NCBI GenBank assembly: GCA_022457155.1
Contig: JAJGOT010000029.1
Span: 1,058,501-1,122,500 of the forward strand
Length of the DNA: 64,000 nt
Source: Cladopsammia gracilis
Taxonomy: Eukaryota; Cnidaria; Anthozoa; Scleractinia; Dendrophylliidae
Direction: 5' to 3'
A program made the translations under genes and the position numbers. The notes under the pieces were generated by a model, which saw only the letters and a list, made by a program, of their open reading frames with translations, did not search any database and was not told the DNA's origin. Shown in pieces: positions 39,727 through 50,199 of this stretch; within the stretch, counting starts at the first letter, position 1; the number at the start of each line of letters is the position of its first letter.

Positions 39727-40911
39727 ATGACGGCAGTGGAGATAGATTCTTTGCTGAGACAACAGAGTGTGTCGATCAATGACGAAACAGAAGACGAAGA
39801 CAACGATAGAGCTCTTCATGGTTTGAATGGATTTTGCGGCACAATCTGCAAGAAGATGAATTCCATTTTTGATTCTCACTGGCCTTTGTCTTGCTTCACG
39901 GCGATTGCTTTTCCGGGTTTCTGGTTGACAAATAAGAAGAAATCAATATGGCTACTGACTTTAATCCCAGTACTCCATCTACTGTTTGGACTAGGAGCGC
40001 ATTTATACTTCATGTTGACACAGGACCGAGGTATTCATATTGGATCAAAGATTTTCCTCTCAGCGTTGTGGATAAGTCATTTTGCATCGTACGTTCTCGC
40101 TCTGTACTACTTCAGATATCAGTCGCAAGAATGGATGAGAGATTTAAACAAACGCCAATACCGCGCGATCAATGTAGCCCTATTCACTGGGCTTTTGCTC
40201 GTATCATGGGTTCTATTTGGCGATGTCTACTACCATGTATTTTTTGATGTGGTCAACCTCAAAGGAACCCTATTGCAGAACTGCCATCGCCCGGTAGCGT
40301 GCAATGCAGTTTTCAACACTCTTGCAGTGTCAGTTTACTGGGGAATGTATTCCTCCGTGGCGGTTTGTTGTGCTTTCTTCTGCTTATGCCTCGCCATGGC
40401 CAATGACCTCGATGAAGGGTACAGGCGTATAGCTGCATGCACTGGGGGTGTTACAGATGCTCTAATCATCCACAAAGAAGTGAGAGAGCAGATCGAAGAG
40501 CGAGTCAACAGCATACGTATCTGGTTTGTTTTCCATATGATCTTCTTCGTTGTAGTTTTGCTAGCGAATCTTTTTGAGTGGTTGGAAGCGACCAGACAGC
40601 TTCACTTTGTCTACGAGTACATGGCTCAAATCTGTGGTACACTTGTTGTGGTGTACAAATTTTTCTTCCCTTTACTTTCCGCGAGTTACGTGACCTGGCA
40701 TGAATCAACGCTTGTGCAAGACTTAAATGACAAACTCGATTTCTTGCCAGAGGAAACCTTCCATTCGCGGCATAATTTAGAATTATTCCTTCAACAAAGC
40801 AGGAGACGGGGTTACGGTTTTCGCCTTTTTAAGATTCAAATAACAATGACAATCGCTATATTTTCATTGCTCGGCTCGGGGTTTGGGCTAATCCATAATT
40901 TTAAAAGTTAA
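39727..40911 (+). CDS. gustatory-receptor-like (GRL) multi-span membrane protein, copy B
   Basis: 394 residues from an ATG. Eight hydrophobic segments at about 52-68, 74-97, 107-129, 147-170, 193-223, 265-284, 294-322 and 368-391. From residue 31 on it aligns without gaps to copy A and is very similar; the last 100 residues differ by only a few. The N-terminal tail is 40 residues shorter than in copy A and carries an acidic patch (DETEDEDND) where copy A has a Pro/Ser/Thr-rich stretch. EIDSLL preserves the acidic dileucine motif. The C-terminus LLGSGFGLIHNFKS is identical. Same reasoning as copy A for GRL membership: likely a ligand-gated cation channel subunit in the plasma membrane, by family inference only. 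An intact frame argues both copies are functional or recently so. Confidence 0.6.
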   Translation: MTAVEIDSLLRQQSVSINDETEDEDNDRALHGLNGFCGTICKKMNSIFDSHWPLSCFTAIAFPGFWLTNKKKSIWLLTLIPVLHLLFGLGAHLYFMLTQDRGIHIGSKIFLSALWISHFASYVLALYYFRYQSQEWMRDLNKRQYRAINVALFTGLLLVSWVLFGDVYYHVFFDVVNLKGTLLQNCHRPVACNAVFNTLAVSVYWGMYSSVAVCCAFFCLCLAMANDLDEGYRRIAACTGGVTDALIIHKEVREQIEERVNSIRIWFVFHMIFFVVVLLANLFEWLEATRQLHFVYEYMAQICGTLVVVYKFFFPLLSASYVTWHESTLVQDLNDKLDFLPEETFHSRHNLELFLQQSRRRGYGFRLFKIQITMTIAIFSLLGSGFGLIHNFKS

Positions 40912-41231
40912 AAAAGAGAAAAAACTGCTTGACGACGGTGATGCAGACAGGAAGTCGGCTTCACGCATATCGATAGGCTACCTTGTTTTCTCGGAATTAA
41001 ATTCACAATGAAAGACGCGCAAGATCGTAAGCGAAACGAGCGTGCGCGCGAGTCGTGGGAGTCGCTTGCTAGATTTTTCAAAGAATTTCAAAAGATCTTT
41101 CAAGCTTTGACCAGAAATGGAAAAGTTGCAAACTAGTCTTAATCCTGAGGTATACTGAGAACGAGACTTGGAGGAGAGTTAATGCTCCCCTCATCATCAG
41201 TCTTTGATGAAATTGCTGGATAATTAACTAT

Positions 41232-41353
41232 TATAGCGCGAAAGCGCGCGTGATATCGCCTTATTCTTAGCCGACGCGACGAGGCCGTAGGCCGAGTCGG
41301 CTAAAATTAGGCGATATCACGCAAGCTTGAGCGCAAAAATTGTTTTATAATTC
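41232..41353. mobile_element. 120-bp inverted-repeat MITE in GRL block B
   Basis: GCGCGTGATATCGCCTTATT on the left pairs with TAGGCGATATCACGC on the right, around GCCGACGCGACGAGGCCGTA. It interrupts the duplication block relative to copy A, where GCTGGATAATT runs on uninterrupted. Confidence 0.75.
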
Positions 41354-41816
41354 AACACATTGATAACAAAGCACAGTTTGAAGAAAAAAATATCGAAGCC
41401 GATCCGTCATTTTTGCATTCTCTTGTTATGTACGAAGTCTCCATCATGCTTTGCATGCAAAAATGTCTATTTCTTTGAAACAAGCTGACGCCTGGGCCGG
41501 GTTGTTCAAAGCGCGGTTAAGCTAACCCAGGGTTAGCATCGATTTTGATTCCAGCATGAATAATTTTAAAGTCATTGGAGGTTTTTCCAAAGTATTTTTT
41601 ACCCTTTAGTTTCGTCTCTGAGTGGTCTTCGCATGTAACTTATAATTAGCTTTTGAAAACACTTCTAACAAGAGAAATGAAATCCTCGGTTAAGTTTTAA
41701 TCCTGGATTAGCGTTAACCAGCTTTCGAAGAACCGGGCCCTGGATAACAACAACTTACATCCACCAAGAACTCGACCTTATTGCATGAAGCCAATGTGGC
41801 TTCATGCAATATTAAA

Positions 41817-43640
41817 ATACTGAAACACCAGGATCAATTGTCCTTGATATCTGCATTCTCCTTGTTCGCTTTTTTATACGCACCTGTAAAATAAAGCAAA
41901 CTTCACCACAGCTTTTAGCCATAATACAACAAATTGAACACTGTGTCTTACTAGAAAAGCAATCACTTCCAAGAAAATCTGTTGAAAAAAATGGAGTGCC
42001 TTGCGGTCTAGTTTGACAGCTTGTCTTAGACTTTCTTTTTTCTAATTTTTCCTCGATGTCTTAGGCCTACAAAACTTCTTAAAGTGCGCGCGAAGTGAAA
42101 TTTCACCACCATTTTTTTTTTTCGATAATCTGGAAATAGGCGGGAACATATTTTAACGAGCGATGCAAGTTGGGGATATTACATAAGGACCTGGGTTCTA
42201 GTGACGTCATTAGTGTGTTTACAACTGAGCGCGTCACTTGTTTTATAGTGGAGTTTTGGCAACTTGTGGAAGGATTCTTTCGATTAAATATGTTTTGCAA
42301 GCGACGCGTATTTTAGCCCCGAGTTCGTCCCCTTCTTCGCGAGGTTTTGTTGTGATCGAACACACGAATGACGTCAAAAATACATTGTTTGTACTTTTTT
42401 GGCCGCGCTCAAAATGTCGCAAATTTCAGGCCCGGCGGGAGTTTTCAAACCGCTAAAAATAGTGGATCCCCTTCGCGCAAAAGAGGAAAACGACTGAAAT
42501 GAAAGAAAGGTGATACGACAACATAAAACCCCAAAACAAAACGGTGAAATTTCACTTCATGTGCACTTTAACTATTGTGATTTCTGTAATTAGGAGCTGC
42601 CATTGTAAACCTAAAGAGCCCTTGCCATTACTACCTGTACTATTATCATTTTTGTTTTATTCAGTTCTTTTTGTTATATCTATTACACTTTTTCTTTAGA
42701 TCACAAAATTAATCACTTATCTTAAAATAACCTTAACCATGTGGTGTATCCCAAAAAAAAAATGAATTTTTATCGAAAAGTTTCCATCGCTAATATGACC
42801 TGAAAGAAAAAACATTAAGTTTTGTAGCAGTGATAAAATATCAGCTTTGTTTTAAAAGAATTGATAATGTATAAAGAGAAAATTAAAATTGATACACGCC
42901 AGTCAACGGGCAGTTACTCTCAATGATCAACATTTTCACGGCAATAGGCCGGAGGCGACTAAGAAAAGCAGGCAGGAACGAAAATAGACTTTCTCATGGC
43001 GTTTTTTGGATATTTTCCATCAAGAACGTAACGAAGGTAGAAAGAATCAAAGTCGAAGTAAAATCCATGAAACGAACGACCATCGACCACCAGCGTTATA
43101 GAGTCAGTGCATATCTGTTGACATTTTCAAACATGTAAAGAATTGACACCACCCGCAAATAGCACAGGATAATCGCGGCGGTGGTGACATCAAAATTATA
43201 ATTTCCAAGTTGCAGCTCAGATAATTTACAATTCAATGTATATACAAAAATAATATTTTACAAAAGATAACGGTATGACAAAAGAAGGAAAAAAATATAA
43301 TCAGGGAGTACATAACATAGAAAGAAAACATAAAATTAAGTTATAAAAGAAAGGGAAAAGAAAAGACGTTTCTCTTCTTGCGTGCCGCTCCCTCATCTCA
43401 TCTCGTCCTGCTTTCTCGACCCATGCTCCTGAGTTTCGAGACAGATTATTTCGAGCACTCGGTAGGTCAGTCCAGCTTGCGTTCCAATTTTCCCACCCGA
43501 GAAATTGAAACCGATTTCGCTTGCATTCACATGTCATCTACGAGATCACAATCGGGTGGTGAAAATGATTACAGAAATACAACATTTATTTTAGGAGAGA
43601 GAAATATGATAGAATGAGTTTTTAATTAATTAGTGTATAT
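41817..43640. repeat. GRL-upstream segment, copy B
   Basis: Matches copy A (38367 on), copy C (50200-52690) and copy D. A TTAA-flanked MITE (42083-42567) interrupts it; the other copies have the empty site CTTAACT. The 43.3-43.6 kb part matches 51270-51350 and 52610-52690 (TTAGGAGAGAGAAAWATGAT). Confidence 0.85.
42083..42567. mobile_element. 485-bp MITE with TTAA target site
   Basis: Ends AGTGCGCGCGAAGTGAAATT and complement (AATTTCACTTCATGTGCACT) with TTAA on both sides (42079-42082, 42568-42571). TTAA targets are used by piggyBac and Kolobok elements. Segment copies at 38.6 and 32.6 kb show the unoccupied TTAA. Confidence 0.88.
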
Positions 43641-45450
43641 ATTTCATCGATAGTGATTCTCGTTTTGAAGAGGTTGTAAAGGTATAAACCATTGGTTGAG
43701 GTATCCGGGCCAATTTTAACAGCGCTCTTATAGGTCGCTCAAAACGAAAACAGTTTTGTCGAGGATTGCAGATAATTAGATGCATGACAAATTTAATAAG
43801 CGTCACAAAGTGTCCTCTTGCTCTTCTACTCAACTTCAACATCACTTGTTTTCAAAAATTCAGACAATAAACGTCACGAAGTGTCCCCTAAATTCTACTC
43901 ATTAAGTAAAGATAAACATGTGCGTTTACCCTAACCTAAAAACAACACTAACACTAATGCTTACCATACATTTCAAAAAAGATAGTTAACACTTAGACTT
44001 AATGGGACACTTCGTGTTGGATATCAAAATTTGTCATGCATCTAATTATCTGCAATCCTGGACATAAGTGAACGAAAATAGAGCTTGATCGCAGGTTTAA
44101 AGACCATATACCTCGTTTCTGAAATAAATCGCATCACACCGGGATCACTTTCAACCCAAGATATGCATCGATTTTGTGTACCGAATAAACTTAGTTTGTT
44201 TCTATTTTCATTTTTCGAATTTAATAACACGACCGTACGATGAACATAACCTGGACACTAAAGAACACTTAACAGTCAACAAGTCATTTTGTATCCTTTA
44301 TGTTGTACAATTACAATGAACTCTATTACTAAAATGCTATTTTTCAGTGAATAAGTGGCAAAGGATCGCGAACGACGATTTTGAGCTAAGTTGAGGTCAT
44401 CACCACGTGCAATACACCGTGCCCCTGTGTGGTTGCATTTTGGCTTTCAGTTTGGGCTCTATCGTGTCGTTGAAGCCTTTCTGAGGTGTTTGTAAGTAGT
44501 ATCAGCCTTACTTACTTTATTTGTATTTTTCAGTGTAGTACACCTATAAATAACAGAAAAGTTGTTGCATAAGATAGCAAATAGCAAATAGAAATTAATT
44601 ACCTTAATAATATTCACAGAGGACAAAAGAAGAGAAATTGTAACGATACAAAAACTATTCATTGCTGAGATAAAAATTAATTCATTTATTTGATAGAAAT
44701 GTGTTTGGAAGAAATATGTGTTGGAAGGTCTTGTATGCAAAAAAAATACCTTTGCGAATATGATTAACGTGGCTCGCAATAGTTCCCCCGGTACTCTCCA
44801 TTACTAATATATGATGGATCAATACTGCCACTCTTTATCAGCTAGTGCTACAATAATGATATCAAACAAATGCCCCGTCATTGTTGAACAAGTTATGGTC
44901 ATTGTCATAATGTAACAGGTTACCATAGTAACCGTATAACATGCTAAACACACCCTTAATTTTATCTTTATTAAGTGCTAAAAACTAAAAAAACGAGCTA
45001 TGTGATCCCCATTTTTATTATTTTGCATAGTTTAAAAACATTCTTGGGAAAGGATTCAGATCCACCTTAAATTTACCTTAATTATCCTAGTTTATAGGCT
45101 CATCTGCGCGGTAACGAAAACAATATACCGGTTATAAGCCACGCTAGATAAAATCCCCCCTTCCCCCGCCAATTTTTATTTATTCCCTGTACTTTAGACA
45201 CTTCACGTTTGAACGTCCTCACAGAATTGAAAATCGTTTAACGTTAAATAGAAATTTCGCTGAGAAACGTAAGGTGTGAGACATTTTTTGCTGTATTATA
45301 CTATTTAAATACTATAAAATATTTACAAGACGAAAAAAGTTAAACTTAAATAAACGAAAACGTTCGTTTTTTTCTTTTAACCTTTTTGGCCTTGTAAAAT
45401 AGTATTTTAAATCTTAAAGCAAATATTATGGACACCTTTCTTTTCTTACA
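43641..45450. other. intergenic, MITE and dispersed repeat
   Basis: Contains the MITE at 43762-44059 and, at about 44790-45000, a dispersed repeat (CACTCTTTATCAGYTRRTGC, ATGATATCAAACRAATGCCC) that recurs in the same orientation at 55730-55930. No gene is seen; a 106-codon AT-rich frame at 44459-44779 has no recognisable features. Confidence 0.5.
43762..44059. mobile_element. 298-bp MITE with perfect 30-bp inverted ends
   Basis: AGGATTGCAGATAATTAGAT then GCATGACAAATTT at the left and the exact complement at the right. CACTTCGTG/CACGAAGTG pairs recur inside. No clear target duplication. Confidence 0.85.
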
Positions 45451-46258
45451 TTATTCTTCCAAAAAGTGATGAGAACCGTGGCAGCTCGAAAATACATACT
45501 TATCATCAAAAAACAATTTTTCCCAAAAATAGCTCATTATTTTAAAGTGAAAGTAACTTGTCCCAAACTTTTCTAAGAAGAAGTAAACAATAAGGAAATC
45601 AGGAGAGTATTTTATCATTTCTTGTTGCTCAAGGTCTTTGATATCCATGGAAAATGCTAGAAGCGAGATCATAAAACGCAAAAGATTATCAATAAAAATC
45701 ACCAGAATGGTCAGTTTCGAAAAGATAAACACAGTTTTAGTGGATTTGTGCTTTAAGGAGTTTAGTTGAGTGAAGCTCAAAATGCAAACAGCTACAGCTC
45801 TTAAAATGTTCAGCAGAAAAAAGGAAATAACTAGATGCAAACAAAATGGAGTTTTTGCATCGCAAGAGAAAACAAACAATAGCGCGTATCTTGACAAGCC
45901 TGCCAGGAGAAGGAAAAACAAGGACCAAAACTGTGGCAGGGATTTCAGTTGTCGCAATACTGCTTTATAACCAGGAAATTCGGCGATTCTTGGCAGCACG
46001 ATAATTACGAGGATCATCGAAGGGGAAAGCGGTGTTTGCGTCACACATGTAAGTGGGAACTTTGTGTTTAAAGCATGATGCTGCACGCACCACGTACAAG
46101 CACATTCCAGTCAACTCCCAACACAGAAACAAGCTATAAAGGACGGCCAACACTTTACCGCAGGGAATTTTCCTTGTCTGTTTGGTGTCTTTGGATGTTA
46201 AGCTGGATTCCGCTATTAAGAGTGGGACCGAGAGATCCGTGCTACTTCCTGTCGTCAT
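45451..46258 (-). pseudogene. broken copy of the orphan six-span membrane protein
   Basis: From ATG 46258 the first 80 codons (MTTGSSTDLSVPLL, CGKVLAVLYSLFLCWELTGM, VPTYMCDANTAFPF) match the intact gene at 57187. A deletion of 44 bases at about 46019-46020 removes the start of the second membrane segment and shifts the frame, so the protein would end 17 codons later. After the gap the old frame continues to 45451 (ILVIIVLPRIAEFPGYKAVL and onward) and is otherwise open, with all later membrane segments and the final SCHGSHHFLEE. The decay is therefore recent, or an assembly or allelic difference. It lies in the left arm of the inverted duplication. Confidence 0.88.
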
Positions 46259-46949
46259 AGGAACTGAATAATAAATACAATAAAGTATATAAGATGGAGA
46301 AATTTAGACATAGCCACGAACTGCTCTCTTACCGAGCCTTTTAACCTGTACTCAAAGACATAAAGGACATATATGGATTTTGGTATCTTCGTGATATGGG
46401 CAGAGGTAGGTCACCGCGGATTTCATACCGTAAGAGACTGGTGCCTAGATCCGGACAAACTGATCGCAATGGGAATTGTGGGCGAGGTTTGACAAAGTTG
46501 TGAAATTTTGGAAAGCATTTGAGGTGTCACCACTCCCTTACGTTTTTTTTCGTGGGGATTTGTGTGGCTGCCCCTCAGTGTTTCTCTCTTTTAATTTTTG
46601 CAAGATATCCGAACGTGATGCCATATTCTTTTTTAAAGACTCCAGGGACCGCACGGGAAGAGAATCCCTTATAAAAATGACGGGAATGCTCGTCGTATCT
46701 TTTAGGGGTCAAAATTTGTAGATTAGTACCGCTTAGGGTACTAAAATCTAAAATGACCACCGTTAGAATTATCGCGGTAGCCGAAAACAATACGACAGAA
46801 TATGACACGAGCTGTCGTCTTAGGTTTAAAAATTTGAGCCACGCCCATCAAACGAGATTCTGGTACCTTTAAGGGTGTTTTTCGAAGATTTCCAACGAGC
46901 AATCCCGTCATTTTACATAGGTGTCTCCCCCCGGGGAGGCCAGGGAAAG

Positions 46950-47190
46950 ACAGGTTTGTCTTAGACTACGAGCAGTCTATCTCTCCCAGCTTAGTCCATC
47001 GAGCGAGAAACGAAAATAACATTAGCGAACGGATAATGACCGCGTGAAACTGGGGGCGAGGCAGGCGCGCTTACCTGCCTCGCCCCCAGTTATACGCGGT
47101 CATTATCCGTTCGCTAATGTTTTTTCGTTTCTCGCTCGACGGACTAAGCTGGGAAAGAGACACTGCTCGTAGTCTAGGTTTTTCTAGGTT
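46950..47190. mobile_element. large palindromic MITE, arms of about 110 bp
   Basis: CTCGCTCGACGGACTAAGCT and AACATTAGCGAACGGATAAT with GACCGCGTGAAACTGGGGGC GAGGCAGG pair across a short GCGCGCTTA loop. Shorter relatives lie at about 55370-55520 and 56785-56905 (GACTGCTAGCAGTCTAGTCC). Confidence 0.85.
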
Positions 47191-47271
47191 GCTTTTGGTA
47201 TTATGGCACTTTAGTATTATATTAAATCTGTTGTATATAACACTAGGTGAAATAAACTATCTGAAAGCAAT

Positions 47272-47405
47272 AGGTCACACGACACATCTCCGCGGTATGG
47301 CCAACACCTTACTCATGCACACAGCCATATCACCCTGCTACTGCCGGGGTGATATGGCTGTGTGCATGTGTAAAGTGTTGATACCGCGGAGATGTGTCGT
47401 GTAAC
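47272..47405. mobile_element. 134-bp palindromic MITE
   Basis: CACACGACACATCTCCGCGG and GCACACAGCCATATCACCC pair with GGGTGATATGGCTGTGTGCA and CCGCGGAGATGTGTCGTGT. A half-copy lies near 38270-38340. Confidence 0.85.
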
Positions 47406-48783
47406 CCATTCAGTTGGTTTATTTACTAGCGAAGCTCTTGCGGGCTGAAGGCCCGCTCGCGGAGCTCCATACTCATAGAACCTATACCCATCAATTTTCA
47501 TGGTCATGGCTAGCGGAATGTTTCGCGGACGCGTCCGTGCGTATGTCCGTCGCGCAGTGCTAGCTCGCGGGTGCGTATGACGTCACGCAACATCCGTCAG
47601 CTGCAGAACACACTTGTTGTGATTGGCGGAGAGAAAGTTTTGAAAATCGTTTTTCCCTGCATTTTTTCGTGGTTTGTTTCTCCAGATAGGTATCACATTT
47701 CTCAAACAGTGGTCAAGACCGCATTCAAGGCGCGCAACTTTGCAAGTCAAGAGTTTTTGGAGGAATATAGAGCTAAGTGCTTATTTTTAAACCTGATTTC
47801 GTCTTATTGAAGCTAATAGATTGTCGAAGCAGTTGTTTAGAGCTAAACTCCTTTAACCCATTGTCGGTCGTGCCGGCCAAAACCGAGGGACTTAACGGTA
47901 AAAAAAAGTACATTTTTCTATGGGAATTTATGTTGATATCAATTTGTGATTGACTTTTTCTTTGTGTTCTCGTTAGTTTTGGAGAAATGTTTATAAAACG
48001 TACTCAAATTCAGTCGGATTGACATCTTGAATTTCGCCATGAGCTCAGTCAGACAGTTTCTCGATGCGCTAATGGCACACTTTTTGCTTTGAAACAAAGT
48101 AACGGATATTTAAATAAAATTTTTCAAAAGAAGATTTTGTTGTCCATTTTTATGTGTTTGTTCATTCATTACATAGGTTGAATAGCGATTTTATGTAAAC
48201 AAAACAAGACTTGGATTTTATGGTTCTACTTCACTCACGACGCCTTGCGCTGAGATGTCTGTATATTTTTTGCAATTTTGATTTCCAAATCACTTTCTCG
48301 GGCAATTTTAGATACCCAACAGATGTATTTTATTCGGAAATTAGTCACATTGGTTATAGACCGAGAAAAAGTTTTTTGTGAGCCTTTGTGCGGTCTAAAT
48401 GTACTGTGCAGACGGTCGCGTAATACAGTTTTTGAGAATTGCTAAAATTGATAAATAGCCCGGTCGTCAATCTTAATTCTAATTTTTCTTGTGCTTCCGA
48501 CCTTTCACTTAAGTTAAGCTTATCATCATCGTTTCTATTCAGAGAGCTCCGCTGATAGGCTAAGGCTATCTATATATATTAGGTGAAATGTTATGTTACC
48601 CCTCAAAAGCTTGCACTGATAAACGTAAAGCTTCTATTTTGAATTGTCAGTTGCCTCAGTTCTCGATTATTTCAAAATGTTTCATAAATTGCCCGGTTAA
48701 AGATAAAATCTACTATCCATTACTTAGTAGCAATTGGCTTATTTCTAGATACAAGTGTATGATAGAAGTCTCTAATTTGTTTT

Positions 48784-49148
48784 AGGGGTGGCGAATGGTA
48801 AATCCGAGACTCGCCGAGACGCCGAGACCCTTGTTTCAAAATCCGAGACCGTACGTTATAAAATCCGAGCCCGAGACCCAATGCGGGAAAAAACCGAGCC
48901 CGAGACTCAGTGCCAAAAATATCCGATTCACCTATCAAACAACAAACAAGGATGAAGGATGAAGAATGAGAATGCTTGACAAAAGTATCCGAGACTCCGA
49001 TACCTTAAGGAAAAAAATCCGAGACTCCGAGACAGAAAAAGCACCAGCCAAGCGAGACTTTGAGACTTAAAACAAAAACTGCCGAGATTGCGAGACCAGA
49101 CCAAAATTTTCCGAGACCCACGATTTTGAAGGTACCATTCGCCACCCC
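48784..49148. mobile_element. hAT-type MITE packed with CCGAGAC, 7-bp duplication
   Basis: Ends AGGGGTGGCGAATGGTA and TACCATTCGCCACCCCT; TTGTTTT on both sides (48777-48783, 49149-49155). The interior repeats CCGAGAC or CCGAGCCCGAGAC more than ten times. The right arm of the inverted duplication has the empty site (ATTTGTTTTGCGAGCTCGTT on its complement, near 54870-54890). Confidence 0.85.
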
Positions 49149-50199
49149 TTGTTTTGTGACTCGGATCTCGTTATGTAACCGGATAGGTACCAGTCCCTTG
49201 CGGTATTAAACCTCCAATCAGTGCCCGAAACTGAGAAGACCCGAGAAACCCGTTTAACTAGTTCATTGAATAGAAGATCTTAAACAGTACGTTCAAGCTT
49301 TCTAGAGCTATGTTTCTTTGTACACAGTTTAAATTCCCTTTGATGTAAACCAAGTTCCCTTTATGTGGAGCGAATAGAGTTGATATCGATAGATACCATA
49401 TCTAATACTAAAATTACGATTCACCCGGCCAAGCCCGGATTTAATTTGTTACTCTAAAGATGGCTTTCAAAATTGTTATAAGATGTAGCTAGATGTTAAT
49501 TTGACATGGATCTGTGATATTCTGAATCATTAAAATTGATATACGAACCTCTGATATCAAAGTTTCTCGATAAAGCTATGCCTGAATCAAGTTTCCGAGC
49601 TGGGCTGCGAGAACCCTGGCGATGGTGAGAGATGGCATTAGACTGTTTTCGTAGTGTCAAGTAGTGGTTTGTTTCAAGCAGTTCAGCAGCCACGCCTTTG
49701 AAGTTTTAAAGCCCCCGCTGACGAGGAAATGTTTTTGTGAGGCATTTTATGGAATAAGATATATTTCCCAAACTGACTCTCTGCTTCCTCTCTGACGCGG
49801 CATATTTTTTAATTATATAAAGCAACAAGTTACTCGTTTATAGCAAGCCTTTAGCTGCATGTAATTTCCTGAACAGTCTCCTCTTTCAGCTCTTCCGGTA
49901 ATTTTTTTTTCTCTTATATAGTCGGAACGTTTTTTGAATGGCATTATATGTTGCTGAGATTTCCTATTCAAAAGGATGGTGGTGAGGGGAGCTTCATACC
50001 GGAAACTGACAGACGAGAAAGAATACCTCACTTTCGACTCGAAACTGCGGCTCTTTTCATCTGATCAGTTCTAAACAGAGAAAATATTTCGCTTTTCGCT
50101 TCAAACAGGACGGAAACCAGATGAACTGAAATGTTCTGATGCGGACGTTTCTTGTTATCGTGTTATCTTCGGGTGAAAGTAAAACAAAATTAATGCGAC

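Larger units (their letters stand above)
39535..41495 (+). repeat. GRL duplication block, copy B
   Basis: Same orientation as 26346-28662 and 13 kb away. Contains a 120-bp inverted-repeat insert at about 41232-41353 (GCGTGATATCGCCTTATT and complement) that copy A lacks. Confidence 0.9.

Noticed and set aside
45451..46086. Separate 211-residue membrane protein gene
   Set aside because: It is the downstream half of the frameshifted copy of the gene at 57187; its apparent start lies out of frame upstream of the deletion.
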